From Microbacterium proteolyticum (lineage in GTDB: Bacteria > Actinomycetota > Actinomycetes > Actinomycetales > Microbacteriaceae): a DNA stretch of 64,000 bases. Made by a program: the position numbers and the translations under genes. Positions 1 through 8,804 of this stretch are shown piece after piece. The notes beneath the pieces are model-generated. The model did no database searches. It was not told the DNA's origin and worked only from the letters and a program-made list of their open reading frames with translations. Position 1 is the first letter of the stretch. Every line of letters begins with the position of its first letter. The stretch is taken from NCBI RefSeq assembly GCF_014192415.1, contig NZ_JACHXY010000001.1, positions 62,001-126,000 of the forward strand, given 5' to 3'.

Positions 1-769
1 GGTCGCCCCCGTACAGCGGATCGCCCGCGCACGGGTGCCGGTGAGCGGCCATGTGCACGCGGATCTGATGGGTGCGGCCCGTCTCGAGATGGATCTCGAG
101 CAGTGATGCCCGGGGGAAGGCCTCGAGGGTCTCGTAGTGCGTGATCGAGTCCTTGCCGTCGGGGGTCACGGCGAACTTCCAGGAGTGGTGCGGATGCCGC
201 CCGATCGGCGCGTCGATGGTGCCGCTGAGCGGATCGGGATGTCCCTGCACGACCGCGTGGTAGATCTTCTCGACCTCGCGCTCTTTGAACGCGCTCTTGA
301 GCAGCGCATAGGCACGCTCGGTCTTGGCAACGACCATGAGACCGCTCGTGCCCGCATCGAGGCGGTGGACGACTCCGCGTCGTTCGGCCGGACCGCTTGT
401 GGCGATGCGGAAGCCGGCCGCCGCCAACGCGCCGAGGACCGTGGGGCCCTCCCAGCCGAGTGAAGGGTGCGCGGCCACGCCCGCGGGTTTGTCGACCACG
501 ACGATGTCGTCGTCGTCGTGCACGATCCCGAGGTCGGGAACCGCGACCGGCACGATCTCGGGCTCGCGCTTGGGCTCCCATTCCACGCTCAGCCAGGTGC
601 CCGCGCGGAGGCGATCAGACCTTCCGGCGGTGCGCCCGTCGACGCTCACTCCCCCGGCGTCGGCGACGTCGGCGGCGAAGGTTCGCGAGAAACCGAGCAT
701 CTTGGCCAAGGCCTGGTCGATGCGCGTTCCGTCGAGCCCGTCGGGCACGGGCAGGCTCCGCGACTCCAT
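1..769 (-). CDS. RluA-family 23S rRNA pseudouridine synthase, C-terminus cut by window edge
   Basis: The gene is open to the window edge, so only the N-terminal 256 residues are visible. An S4-like RNA-binding segment (about residues 15-60) precedes the catalytic domain, which carries the RluA signature HRLDAGTSG with the catalytic Asp at about residue 138. This family isomerises uridines in rRNA and the closest known type is RluD-like; the exact target is not readable. The ATG chosen ([10 protein letters not shown]) begins one base after the lspA stop, so it is probably co-transcribed with lspA as the last gene of the division/wall cluster. Confidence 0.93.
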   Translation of the reverse strand, partial: MESRSLPVPDGLDGTRIDQALAKMLGFSRTFAADVADAGGVSVDGRTAGRSDRLRAGTWLSVEWEPKREPEIVPVAVPDLGIVHDDDDIVVVDKPAGVAAHPSLGWEGPTVLGALAAAGFRIATSGPAERRGVVHRLDAGTSGLMVVAKTERAYALLKSAFKEREVEKIYHAVVQGHPDPLSGTIDAPIGRHPHHSWKFAVTPDGKDSITHYETLEAFPRASLLEIHLETGRTHQIRVHMAAHRHPCAGDPLYGGD

Positions 770-770
770 G

Positions 771-1349
771 TCAGCGGGTGCCCTGCTCGGGTGACGGCTC
801 GACGTCGCCGTCGGCATCGGCCGCCCGCGACGCCCGGGTCTCACGGGTTCCGTCGAATCGGAGCCCCGCCAGCACGAGGATGGCCACCGAGATCATCATC
901 GAGACGATGAAGATGTCGGCGACGTTGTAGATCGCGGGCATCATCCAGGGGGTCGAGATGAAGTCGACGACGTGGCCCACGGGGAATCCCGGCGCACGCA
1001 CGAGACGGTCGGTGAGATTGCCCAGCACCCCACCGAGCAGCAGGCCGAGGACGACGGCCCACAGCCGCGACCGCACGCGCCGCACGGCGAGGAAGACGAT
1101 GACGCCGGCGACGACGGCCAGCGCGATGGTGAACACCCACGTCACGCCCTCGCCGAGCGAGAAGGCGGCGCCGGGGTTTCGAACGAGGTAGAACTGCAGG
1201 GCATCGCCCAGCACCGGGACGACGCGCTCCGGGGGAAGAGTGTCGATCGCGACGGTCTTCGCCAACTGGTCGGCGGCCAGCACCAGCACCGCGAGAATCG
1301 CGATGACGATGCCGGCCGCCGCCGGACGCAGAGGAGAACGACTGCGCAA
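771..1349 (-). CDS. lspA: Lipoprotein signal peptidase II (LspA)
   Basis: This 192-residue inner-membrane aspartyl protease removes signal peptides from diacylglyceryl-modified prolipoproteins. Four hydrophobic segments are visible. The catalytic aspartates sit in VVDF (about D129) and NVAD (about D145), and the conserved NLTDR motif is at about 111-115. The start is a TTG nine bases after the divIVA stop, with AGGA about 9 bases upstream; no nearby ATG or GTG preserves the first membrane segment. The hydrophilic acidic tail after residue 165 is longer than in E. coli. Confidence 0.95.
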   Translation of the reverse strand: MRSRSPLRPAAAGIVIAILAVLVLAADQLAKTVAIDTLPPERVVPVLGDALQFYLVRNPGAAFSLGEGVTWVFTIALAVVAGVIVFLAVRRVRSRLWAVVLGLLLGGVLGNLTDRLVRAPGFPVGHVVDFISTPWMMPAIYNVADIFIVSMMISVAILVLAGLRFDGTRETRASRAADADGDVEPSPEQGTR

Positions 1350-1358
1350 AGAGTGGTC

Positions 1359-1982
1359 CTACAGACCGATCGCCGACACCGGCGTCGAGCCCGAGGACGT
1401 CGCGGTGGTGTCGAGGTCGCGGAGCTGACCCTCGATGTACGAACGCAGCTGCGAGCGGTAGTCGCGCTCGAAGTTGCGGAGCTCGGTGATGCGGCCCTCG
1501 AGCGTCACGCGCTCCTTCTCGAGGCGGGCACGCTCTTCGCGACCCTTCTGCTCGGCCTCGGCGACGATGGACGCCGCCTGGGCCTGGGCGTCGCTGACGA
1601 GCTGATCGCGCTGCGCGCGACCCTCGGCGACGTGCTCGTCGTGCAGGCGCTGGGCCAGCTCGATGATGCCGGCGCTCTGGGCGGCGGGCTCCATGTCGGG
1701 GGTCGGCGTCGACGCGACGGGGGCCGGAGCAGGTACCTCTTCGGCGACGGGCTCCGCCACGGCGGGGGCCTCAGCGGCGGGGGCCTCGGTGGCGGCGGGG
1801 GTGGCCTCACCGGACTCGTAGGCCGCGAGCTTGTTCTTCAGCTCGTCGTTCTCAGCGATCGTCTTGCGCCATTCGACGACGATCTCGTCGAGGAAGTCGT
1901 CGACCTCGTCGGGGTCGAAACCCTCTTTGAAACGCACGTGCTGGAACTGCTTGGTGACGACGTCATCGGGGGTCAGTGCCAT
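1359..1982 (-). CDS. divIVA: DivIVA/Wag31 polar growth scaffold
   Basis: This 207-residue cytoplasmic coiled-coil protein marks cell poles and directs apical wall synthesis in actinobacteria. The N-terminal lipid-binding domain (MALTPDDVVTKQF, FDPDEVDDFLDE) is intact. An Ala/Pro/Glu-rich linker (about 75-120) separates it from the long C-terminal coiled coil (about 125-190). The ATG was chosen because AAGAGGAAT lies at correct spacing, while an upstream in-frame start would add 17 unlikely residues. It has its own candidate promoter and operator just upstream and sits at the wag31 position of the M. tuberculosis cluster. Confidence 0.96.
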   Translation of the reverse strand: MALTPDDVVTKQFQHVRFKEGFDPDEVDDFLDEIVVEWRKTIAENDELKNKLAAYESGEATPAATEAPAAEAPAVAEPVAEEVPAPAPVASTPTPDMEPAAQSAGIIELAQRLHDEHVAEGRAQRDQLVSDAQAQAASIVAEAEQKGREERARLEKERVTLEGRITELRNFERDYRSQLRSYIEGQLRDLDTTATSSGSTPVSAIGL

Positions 1983-2054
1983 GGTGATTCCTCTTTCGAG
2001 AGCTCTGATGAAGAAGGGGTGGGGGTGTCGCACCGAGGCGTACCGCTTCGGAAC

Positions 2055-2084
2055 AGCATAGCCGCCGCCCCTGGACAGTGTCGA
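2055..2084 (-). promoter_or_regulatory. Candidate divIVA promoter
   Basis: On the minus strand a TCGACA (-35, at 2084-2079) and a TATGCT (-10, at 2060-2055) are separated by 18 bases, about 70 bases ahead of the divIVA ATG. This would let divIVA and lspA be expressed apart from the upstream cluster. Assigned by eye only. Confidence 0.5.
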
Positions 2085-2095
2085 AGTGCACTGTC
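2074..2095. promoter_or_regulatory. Inverted repeat overlapping the divIVA -35 box
   Basis: GACAGTG and CACTGTC form perfect 7-base arms around an 8-base spacer. The element covers the candidate -35 of divIVA, so it could be a repressor operator. It could instead be a hairpin at the end of the yggT transcript. No T-run follows. Confidence 0.4.
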
Positions 2096-2117
2096 GAAGA
2101 GACGGCGGCGATGCGGG

Positions 2118-2420
2118 TCACGCGGCCGCGAGGGACCGGGTGACGCTCAGCAACATGAAACAGACGAACATGACGATCGCGAAACCGAAGTCGATCGCGA
2201 TCCCCCCGATACGAAGGGGCGGGACCACACGTCGGATCAGCTTGATCGGCGGATCCGTCACCGTGTACACGATCTCGGCGAGCACCAGGGTGGCACCGCG
2301 CGGACGCCATTCCCGGTTGAACATCGGGATGTACTCGAGCACCAGGCGCGCGAGCAGGATCACGATGTAGATGAACAGGACGACGCTGAGAAGCGAGCCG
2401 ACCAGGCTCAGGACGGCCAC
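2118..2420 (-). CDS. YggT family membrane protein
   Basis: This 100-residue protein has two hydrophobic segments (about 2-30 and 70-95) flanking a short loop containing the family's conserved TDPPIKLIRRVVPP stretch. YggT proteins are poorly understood integral membrane proteins; in Gram-positives they are a fixed member of the ftsZ-sepF-divIVA neighbourhood, as here (Rv2146c position). The start is GTG, six bases after the sepF TAA, with no good ribosome binding site of its own, which suggests coupling to sepF translation. Confidence 0.88.
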   Translation of the reverse strand: MAVLSLVGSLLSVVLFIYIVILLARLVLEYIPMFNREWRPRGATLVLAEIVYTVTDPPIKLIRRVVPPLRIGGIAIDFGFAIVMFVCFMLLSVTRSLAAA

Positions 2421-2426
2421 GACGCG

Positions 2427-2900
2427 TTACTGGGACGCGAAGGGCGCGCCCTCGGGGTCGGCCTGCGCGATCGCACCGTCGCCGGAGACGGCGATGTTCT
2501 CGGGCGAGAGCAGGAAGACCTTGCTCGTCACCCGCTCGATACGTCCGTACAGCCCGAGCGAGAGTCCGCTCGCGAAGTCGATCAGGCGACGCGCGTCGGC
2601 GTCGCTCATCTGCGACAGGTTGATGATGACCGGAATGCCCTCGCGGAAGTTCTCGGCGATCGTCTGCGCGTCGCGGTACTGCTTGGGGTGCACCGTGAGG
2701 ATCTCGCTCACGGGCCCGGCAGTGGGCTGGCGCACCACGGCGGGGCGGTGCAGGGGGGTCACCGGCGCGGCCTTCTCGAGGGGAGCAGCAGTCTGTGCGG
2801 GCTGCTTGCGCGCGATGGGCTGCGGCGCTGTCTCCTCATAGGTCTCTTCCTCGTCGGCGAGGCCCAGGTACACCATCGTTTTCTTGAGGGGGTTCGACAT
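2427..2900 (-). CDS. sepF: SepF, FtsZ membrane anchor
   Basis: SepF polymerises on the membrane and tethers and aligns FtsZ filaments at the septum. This 157-residue copy has the N-terminal amphipathic segment ([14 protein letters not shown]), an acidic/Pro linker, and a C-terminal SepF fold (about 62-150) with the conserved VIINLSQM and RLIDFASGL stretches. A clear GGAGGA precedes the ATG. Actinobacteria lack FtsA and ZipA, so SepF is expected to be the essential anchor; the binding partner tail on FtsZ (DVPDFLK) is intact in this window. Confidence 0.95.
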   Translation of the reverse strand: MSNPLKKTMVYLGLADEEETYEETAPQPIARKQPAQTAAPLEKAAPVTPLHRPAVVRQPTAGPVSEILTVHPKQYRDAQTIAENFREGIPVIINLSQMSDADARRLIDFASGLSLGLYGRIERVTSKVFLLSPENIAVSGDGAIAQADPEGAPFASQ

Positions 2901-2931
2901 CGCATCCTCCGTTCGCTCGTCTGGTTCGAGG

Positions 2932-3615
2932 CTAGTCGCGCGGGGGCCTCGGGCCCGTGATTGCAGAACCGATCCGCAGGTGTGTCGCGCCCATCGCGAT
3001 GGCTTCGGGGAAGTCGCCCGTCATGCCCGCCGAGATCCACTCGGCGTCGGGCACGACTGCGCGCACGGCATCGGCCGACCGGCGCAGGCGTTCGAACGCG
3101 CGGACGGGTTCTTCGTCGAGCGGTGCGACCGCCATGACGCCGCGCAGGCGCAGGGTCGACAGCCCCGCGACGTGGGCGGCGAGCTCCTCGACGCCGCTCG
3201 GGTCGACCCCGCCGCGGCCCGTGTCGTCGGTGAGATTGACCTGGAGCAGTACGTCGAGCAAGCCGCGACCGTCGGCGCCGTCGAGCGCGTCGGCGATGCG
3301 TGCACGGTCGATCGAGTGCACGGCATCCGCCGCCGCCCGCACGGCCCGCGCTTTGTTCGTCTGCGCCTGACCGATGAAATGCCATTTCAGATCCGGGAAG
3401 CCAGCGAGCTCGGCGCGCTTGGCGGTGAGCTCCTGCTGACGGTTCTCGCCCACGTCGCGCACGCCCAGGGCGTGCAGCTCGGATACGAGCGTCGCGGGAT
3501 GGAACTTCGTGACGACGATCCGGGTGATGGCGGCGGCGTCGCGGTGCGCCGCGCGGGCGGCATCCTGAATGCGCTCGTCCACAGCGGCGAGGCGATCGGC
3601 CAGGGCGGTGTCCAT
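2932..3615 (-). CDS. YggS/PLPBP family pyridoxal phosphate homeostasis protein
   Basis: This is a 227-residue single-domain TIM-barrel PLP carrier. The PLP lysine lies in VVTKFHP (about residue 51), and the GENRQQEL and [11 protein letters not shown] motifs of the family are present. It buffers free PLP and influences amino acid pools; no catalytic turnover is established. It sits between ftsZ and sepF, the usual Gram-positive arrangement (Rv2148c position). AAGGAG precedes the ATG at proper spacing. Confidence 0.94.
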   Translation of the reverse strand: MDTALADRLAAVDERIQDAARAAHRDAAAITRIVVTKFHPATLVSELHALGVRDVGENRQQELTAKRAELAGFPDLKWHFIGQAQTNKARAVRAAADAVHSIDRARIADALDGADGRGLLDVLLQVNLTDDTGRGGVDPSGVEELAAHVAGLSTLRLRGVMAVAPLDEEPVRAFERLRRSADAVRAVVPDAEWISAGMTGDFPEAIAMGATHLRIGSAITGPRPPRD

Positions 3616-3635
3616 GGGGCTCCTTCGACGACGAG

Positions 3636-3663
3636 AGCGGGCCCGGTGGAGACCGGACCCGCT
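3636..3663 (-). terminator. Hairpin between ftsZ and yggS
   Basis: A 12-base stem with one mismatch (AGCGGGCCCGGT against ACCGGACCCGCT) and a 4-base loop lies just past the ftsZ stop. There is no T-run after it on the minus strand, so it may weaken rather than stop transcription into yggS-sepF, or protect the ftsZ mRNA end. Confidence 0.5.
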
Positions 3664-3686
3664 TTCGTCGGAGAGATCGTGCGTGC

Positions 3687-4874
3687 TTACTTCAGGAAGT
3701 CGGGCACATCGAGGTCGTCATCGGCGTAGCCGTTGTCGTACGAGGTCTCGGGGACGCGCGCGACGACGGGGGTCGGCTCCGGGCGACGCTCGGGGGCGCG
3801 TTCCGTCGTGGCCTTCTGCTCCTCGGCCGCGTCGAGGTCGCGGGCGACGTCGTCGGCGGGGATCGCGGGGAGTACGGGAGGGGATGCCGGACGCTGAGCG
3901 CCGACGGGGTCGATGCGCAGCGAGGGCTCGCCCCCGTCGAAACCGGCGGCGATCACGGTGACGCGCACCTCGTCGCCGAGAGTGTCGTCGATGACCGTAC
4001 CGAAGATGATGTTCGCCTCGGGGTGGGCCGCTTCCTTGACGAGCTGGGCGGCGTCGTTGATCTCGAAGATGCCGAGGTTCGAACCGCCCTGGATCGACAG
4101 CAACACGCCGTGCGCGCCTTCGATCGACGCCTCGAGCAGGGGGGATTCGACGGCGAGCTCCGCTGCCTTGATGGCACGATCCGCGCCGCGGGCGGAGCCG
4201 ATGCCCATGAGGGCCGAACCCGCACCCTGCATGACGCTCTTCACGTCGGCGAAGTCGAGGTTGATCAGACCCGGCGTGGTGATGAGGTCGGTGATGCCCT
4301 GGACACCTGCGAGCAGAACCTGGTCGGCGGTGGCGAAGGCCTCGATCATCGAGATCCCGCGGTCGCTGATCTCGAGAAGGCGGTCGTTGGGCACGACGAT
4401 GAGGGTGTCGACCTCTTCTTTCAGGCGCCCGACACCGGCCTCGGCCTGGCTCTGACGACGGCGCCCCTCGAACGAGAAGGGCTTGGTGACGACACCGATG
4501 GTCAACGCGCCGATCGACTTGGCGATCTTGGCGACGACCGGTGCACCACCGGTGCCCGTGCCGCCACCCTCGCCCGCGGTGACGAAGACCATGTCGGCGC
4601 CGCGCAGGGCCTCTTCGATCTCTTCCGCGTGGTCCTCGGCGGCGCGACGACCGACTTCGGGGTCGGCTCCCGCGCCGAGTCCCCGGGTGAGCTCGCGGCC
4701 CACGTCGAGCTTGACGTCGGCGTCGCTCATCAGCAGCGCCTGCGCGTCGGTGTTGATCGCGATGAACTCCACGCCACGAAGGCCGAGCTCGATCATGCGA
4801 TTGACGGCGTTGACGCCGCCGCCGCCCACACCGACGACCTTGATCACGGCGAGGTAGTTCTGGTTGTGGCTCAT
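3687..4874 (-). CDS. ftsZ: FtsZ cell division GTPase
   Basis: FtsZ polymerises with GTP into the Z-ring. This 395-residue protein has the N-terminal [11 protein letters not shown] nucleotide loop (about 16-27), the tubulin signature [10 protein letters not shown] (about 103-112), the T7/synergy region with [11 protein letters not shown], a variable Pro/Arg-rich linker (about 320-380) and the conserved tail [11 protein letters not shown] that binds SepF. GGAGG lies six bases before the ATG. A 379-bp non-coding stretch upstream holds an AT-rich block and a perfect inverted repeat, so ftsZ probably has its own promoter. Confidence 0.98.
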   Translation of the reverse strand: MSHNQNYLAVIKVVGVGGGGVNAVNRMIELGLRGVEFIAINTDAQALLMSDADVKLDVGRELTRGLGAGADPEVGRRAAEDHAEEIEEALRGADMVFVTAGEGGGTGTGGAPVVAKIAKSIGALTIGVVTKPFSFEGRRRQSQAEAGVGRLKEEVDTLIVVPNDRLLEISDRGISMIEAFATADQVLLAGVQGITDLITTPGLINLDFADVKSVMQGAGSALMGIGSARGADRAIKAAELAVESPLLEASIEGAHGVLLSIQGGSNLGIFEINDAAQLVKEAAHPEANIIFGTVIDDTLGDEVRVTVIAAGFDGGEPSLRIDPVGAQRPASPPVLPAIPADDVARDLDAAEEQKATTERAPERRPEPTPVVARVPETSYDNGYADDDLDVPDFLK

Positions 4875-4930
4875 GCCGGCCTCCGTTTGTCCCCGAACCC
4901 GAAACTCTAAACCTCATGTTGAGGGTTAAA

Positions 4931-4951
4931 GAATTGCCCGGTATGCAATTC
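4931..4951. promoter_or_regulatory. Perfect inverted repeat upstream of ftsZ, candidate operator
   Basis: GAATTGC and GCAATTC form perfect 7-base arms around a 7-base spacer, 57 bases before the ftsZ ATG, in the only AT-rich island of the ftsQ-ftsZ gap. A second short repeat (CCTCA-TGT-TGAGG) lies between it and ftsZ. Such symmetry fits a dimeric regulator; FtsR, the known ftsZ activator of Corynebacterium, is encoded in this window, but the link is inference. Confidence 0.45.
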
Positions 4952-5200
4952 CTTAGTTCGAAAGTAGGTGGCGGATCGGATGCGGCTCGCCCGACACGCG
5001 GTGTGTCGGACTATCGCCTCGCAGATCCGGCACGAACGCGCGAGCCGCACGCTCCTGGAGGAGGCACGACAGGGGTGACGCCCGCCCGGGCCTCGGCGCA
5101 CGACGGCTGCTCCGACCGCCTGCGCACGACGCCCGCCCGCGCCTCCCGCGCACCGCGCGCGCCTCGACGGCCGAAGCCGGCAAAAGCCGGTCGGCGCATC

Positions 5201-5240
5201 GGAGCGTCGGAGCGTCGGAGCGTCGGAGCGTCGGAGCGCC
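5201..5240. repeat. Octamer microsatellite in the ftsQ-ftsZ gap
   Basis: Four exact head-to-tail copies of GGAGCGTC are followed by a variant copy GGAGCGCC, ending 13 bases before the 3' end of ftsQ. The remaining ftsQ-ftsZ gap is GC-rich and shows no ORF I would support. Such arrays vary in copy number by slippage. Confidence 0.8.
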
Positions 5241-5253
5241 ACCCTGCCGTCGG

Positions 5254-6186
5254 CTACGAACGAACCACGCCCGCGTCGGGAGAGGTGACGTCGTACTCTC
5301 TGGCACGGTCGGGCGGACTCTTCTGCATCAGCCGGTCGAGCACGAGCGCCTTCTCGGCCGAGCGCTCCGCGCTCCCCCACACGACCGTCGAGCCCGAGGC
5401 GCCCAGCGTCAGGGTGACGTCGTCGGGAGTGGATGCCGAGACGCCGGTCACCTGCGCACGTACCGTGTCGGGCAGGGCCCGCATGACGCGGCCGGCCGCG
5501 CGGAACGCCGCCGACCCCGTCCCCTCGGCGATGTCGAGGACGGGCTGACCGGCGGGGGCCTCGGGGGTGGTCGACAGGGCGACGCCGGCGGCATCCACCA
5601 CCGTGAAACCCGCCGCGCCCTGCATCGCCCCGATGGGGGTTCGCTCGACGATGTTCACCACGAGATCGTGCGGCGGCCGGGCCTCGAGCGTGTAGGACTC
5701 CACCAGCGGGAAGCGCACCAGGGCCGCCTTCACCGCGCTGTCGTCGACGAGCGCGAGAGGGGTTCCGAGCTGGCCGCCGAGCGCATCGGTGACGGCGGCA
5801 ACGTCGAGCTGCGACGTGCCGACGACGTCGATGCGCTCGACCGCGAACAACGGCGAGTATGCGGCTCCCGCCGTGCCGGCCACCGTGACGAGAACCGCCA
5901 CCCCCACGCCGATCCAGAGGTTGCGGCGGCGGCGACTGCGCACCGTGAACCGTTTGACCTCGGCGGACAGCGCGCGACGCCGGGCCCGCGACGCCCGCAG
6001 CACGTCGCGGAAGCCCGCACCCTTGAGTGCCGGCTCCGGCACGGCGTCCGTCGTCTCCGGGCGCACGAGGGGCGTCACCGGTGCCGCTCCGACGACCGAG
6101 GCGTCGTGCCGCCCCGTCGAGCGTTCGGACCGCGCCGCGGACCGGACGGACTCCGGCTGGTGCGGAAGGGGCGAGGGCCGCTTCAC
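5254..6186 (-). CDS. ftsQ: FtsQ/DivIB division protein
   Basis: This 310-residue bitopic divisome protein bridges early and late division proteins. A long basic cytoplasmic tail (about 1-95) precedes one membrane helix (about 97-120, IGVGVAVLVTVAGTAGAAY), a POTRA domain (starting near FAVERIDVVGTSQLDVAAV) and the FtsQ beta domain. The GTG start is two bases after the murC stop. The order murC-ftsQ-ftsZ is the standard actinobacterial one. Confidence 0.94.
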   Translation of the reverse strand: MKRPSPLPHQPESVRSAARSERSTGRHDASVVGAAPVTPLVRPETTDAVPEPALKGAGFRDVLRASRARRRALSAEVKRFTVRSRRRRNLWIGVGVAVLVTVAGTAGAAYSPLFAVERIDVVGTSQLDVAAVTDALGGQLGTPLALVDDSAVKAALVRFPLVESYTLEARPPHDLVVNIVERTPIGAMQGAAGFTVVDAAGVALSTTPEAPAGQPVLDIAEGTGSAAFRAAGRVMRALPDTVRAQVTGVSASTPDDVTLTLGASGSTVVWGSAERSAEKALVLDRLMQKSPPDRAREYDVTSPDAGVVRS

Positions 6187-6188
6187 GC

Positions 6189-7595
6189 TCAGACCGCCGC
6201 GGCCTCGGTACGCGAGAGCGCGTCGAGCACCTGCGGGATGATCTGGTAGACGTTGCCGCAGCCGAGGGTGATGACGTAATCGCCCGGACGGGCGATCCGC
6301 GCCGTGTAGTCCGCAGCCGCCTGCCAGTCGGGCACGTAGTGCACGTGCGCGGGATCCGCGAACGCATCGCTGACGAGCTCGCCCGTGACCCCGGGCACCG
6401 GGTCTTCGCGGGCACCGTAGACGTCGAGCATGACGGTGTGGTCGGCGTGGGTCTCGAGCACCTCCGCGAACTCGCGGTACATCTCCTGCGTGCGCGAGTA
6501 CGTGTGCGGCTGCTGGATGGCGATCAGGCGCCCCTCGCCCACGACCGTGCGCGCCGCCGACAGGGCTGCGGCGACCTCGGTGGGGTGGTGCGCGTAATCG
6601 TCGTAGACGCTGACCCCCTGCGCGACGCCGTGCAGCTCGAAGCGGCGCACGGTTCCGCCGAAGCCCTCGACCGCTCGGGCGGCATCGGCCAGCGAGTGCC
6701 CCAGTACCCGCAGGACGGCGACAGCGCCGGCCGCATTGACGGCGTTGTGTGCGCCAGGCACGCGCAGCTGCACGTCGACGCTCTCGCCGTCGGCGGTGAG
6801 GGTGAAGGCGACCGGACCGTCGGTGCGGATGGCACCGAGGCGAACGTCGGCGGAGGCGTCCTCGCCGAAGGTCACGACATCCGTGTGCGTGATGCGCTCG
6901 CGCACGGCGCGCGCACCCGGGTCGTCGGCGGAGATGACCACGGCCTCGCTCGCGGCATCCGCGAAACGGGCGAACGCGGCGTCGAACGCGTCGCGCGAGC
7001 CGTAGTGGTCGAGGTGGTCGGGGTCGACGTTGGTGATGAGCGCCACCGAGGTGTCGTAGAGCTCGAAGGTGCCGTCGGACTCGTCGGCCTCGATGACGAC
7101 GAGGTCGTCGCCACCGGTACCGCTCGAGACGCCGAGATCGGCGATGACTCCCCCGTTGACGAACGTGGGCGCGATGCCGAGGGCGCGCAGGGCCGTGACG
7201 ATCATGCCCGTCGACGTGGTCTTGCCGTGGGCGCCGGCCACCGACACGAGGCGGCGGTCACCGATGAACCAGTGCAGGGCCTGCGAGCGGTGGATGACGT
7301 GGAGTCCGCGCTGCTTCGCCGTGACGAACTCGGGGTTCTCGGGCCAGATGGCGCCGGTGTGCACCACGGTGTCGGCGTCGCCGAGATGGGCGGCGTCATG
7401 ACCGACGTGCACGGTCGCACCGCGCGACGCGAGATCTCGCAAAGCGGCGCTGTCGGCGCGGTCGGAACCCGACACCCGGATGCCGCGGTCGAGGAACATG
7501 CGGGCGAGCCCCGACATGCCCGATCCACCGATTCCGATGAAGTGGGCGGAGGCGATGTCCTCGGGGAGGGGAAGGCTCAGGTCGGGTCTGATCAT
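6189..7595 (-). CDS. murC: UDP-N-acetylmuramate--L-alanine ligase (MurC)
   Basis: MurC adds L-Ala to UDP-MurNAc, the first peptide step of peptidoglycan precursor synthesis in the cytosol. The 468-residue protein shows the N-terminal Rossmann motif [14 protein letters not shown] (about 18-31), the ATP-binding P-loop [13 protein letters not shown] (about 118-130), and the C-terminal ligase motifs [10 protein letters not shown] and QPHTYSRT. It is at the end of the mur block with ftsQ directly downstream. Confidence 0.97.
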   Translation of the reverse strand: MIRPDLSLPLPEDIASAHFIGIGGSGMSGLARMFLDRGIRVSGSDRADSAALRDLASRGATVHVGHDAAHLGDADTVVHTGAIWPENPEFVTAKQRGLHVIHRSQALHWFIGDRRLVSVAGAHGKTTSTGMIVTALRALGIAPTFVNGGVIADLGVSSGTGGDDLVVIEADESDGTFELYDTSVALITNVDPDHLDHYGSRDAFDAAFARFADAASEAVVISADDPGARAVRERITHTDVVTFGEDASADVRLGAIRTDGPVAFTLTADGESVDVQLRVPGAHNAVNAAGAVAVLRVLGHSLADAARAVEGFGGTVRRFELHGVAQGVSVYDDYAHHPTEVAAALSAARTVVGEGRLIAIQQPHTYSRTQEMYREFAEVLETHADHTVMLDVYGAREDPVPGVTGELVSDAFADPAHVHYVPDWQAAADYTARIARPGDYVITLGCGNVYQIIPQVLDALSRTEAAAV

Positions 7596-7695
7596 GGCGT
7601 CTGCGAGTTTACGTCGCCGACCCTGCGCAGATGCCCCGGCGCGCCCGCGTGGACCCTGCGAAGCCCCCGGGGGTCGTGTCGCCCGGCCCTGCGCC

Positions 7696-8769
7696 TCAAC
7701 GCGCGAGCGCCTCGTCGATCAGCGCGACGACGTTCTCCGTGCCCGTGCGGATGCCGGTGCGGGCGGCAGCGGCCCGCATCGCCGTGCGGCGCGAGTCGTC
7801 GCGCAGCAGCGGCACGATGTCGTCGCGCACGCGCTCGGGGGTGAGGTCGGCGTCGGCGATGAGGATCGCCGCGCCGGCGCGCACGGAGGCGGCGGCGTTG
7901 AGGCTCTGCTCGCCGTTGCCGACGGCGTAGGGCACGTACACCGCGGGGATGCCGAGGGCGCTGATCTCGCTCACGGTCGCGGCCCCCGAGCGCGAGACGA
8001 CGAGGTCGGCCAGCGCGAAGGCGAGGTCCATGCGGTCGACGTAGCGGACGACCGCGTACCCGTCGACGGCGGGGTCGGGCAGATCGGAACCCTGTCCCGT
8101 CACGTGCAGCAGCTGCCAACCGGCGTCGAGCACGTCGCGCCACGCTCCCCCGAACGCCGTGTTGAGACGTAGGGCGCCGAGCGACCCTCCGAAGACGAGA
8201 AGGGTCGGGCGGGCGGCATCGAGTCCGAAGTGCGCGGCGGCTTCGGCGCGGGATGCCGCGGCGTCGAGGTCGACGATCTCACGGCGGAGCGGCATCCCCA
8301 CCTCTCGCGCGCCCCGCAGCGGCGTGCCGGCGAAGGCCACACCGACGGCCGCGGCGCGCCGCGCACCCAGCACGTTCGCCAGGCCCGGCTTCGCGTTCGC
8401 CTCGTGCACGACGAACGGCACCCGCTCGCGGCGCGCGGCGATGTAGGCGGGCGCGGCGGCATACCCGCCGAAGCCGATCACGACATCGACGCCTCGGGCG
8501 CGGATGAGCCGGCGCACGTGCGCCACCGCCCGGAGGAACCGGGTGGGGAATGCCGCAGCCGCACGGTCGGGGCGACGCGGGAACGGCACCTTCGCCACCG
8601 TGAGCAGCTCGTAGCCGCGCAGGGGCACGAGGCGCGACTCCAACCCCTCGCGCGTGCCGAGGACGAGCACATCGTCCGCGGCGTCGCGCGCACGGAGGCC
8701 GTCGGCGACGGCGAGAAGCGGATTGACGTGCCCGGCGGTGCCGCCGCCGGCGAGAAGGTAAGTCGTCAC
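7696..8769 (-). CDS. murG: MurG lipid II-forming GlcNAc transferase
   Basis: MurG transfers GlcNAc from UDP-GlcNAc to lipid I on the inner face of the membrane. The 357-residue GT-B protein has the G-loop [18 protein letters not shown] at the extreme N-terminus, [16 protein letters not shown] (about 99-114), VHEANAKPG, and the UDP-binding region [11 protein letters not shown] and QSLNAA. A 100-bp gap separates it from murC downstream and 35 bp from ftsW upstream. Confidence 0.97.
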   Translation of the reverse strand: MTTYLLAGGGTAGHVNPLLAVADGLRARDAADDVLVLGTREGLESRLVPLRGYELLTVAKVPFPRRPDRAAAAFPTRFLRAVAHVRRLIRARGVDVVIGFGGYAAAPAYIAARRERVPFVVHEANAKPGLANVLGARRAAAVGVAFAGTPLRGAREVGMPLRREIVDLDAAASRAEAAAHFGLDAARPTLLVFGGSLGALRLNTAFGGAWRDVLDAGWQLLHVTGQGSDLPDPAVDGYAVVRYVDRMDLAFALADLVVSRSGAATVSEISALGIPAVYVPYAVGNGEQSLNAAASVRAGAAILIADADLTPERVRDDIVPLLRDDSRRTAMRAAAARTGIRTGTENVVALIDEALAR

Positions 8770-8804
8770 CGTACGACCCTAACCAGGTCGTGGGGCGGGG
8801 CCGG

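Noticed and set aside
972..2960. 662-codon open frame on the plus strand over lspA, divIVA, yggT and sepF
   Set aside because: It is the antisense frame of GC-rich genes; residue composition is Arg/His/Asp-rich with no domain, and the minus-strand genes are recognised families.
4875..5253. Hidden gene in the ftsQ-ftsZ gap
   Set aside because: Short frames there are low-complexity and span the octamer repeat; they have no binding sites or conserved motifs.
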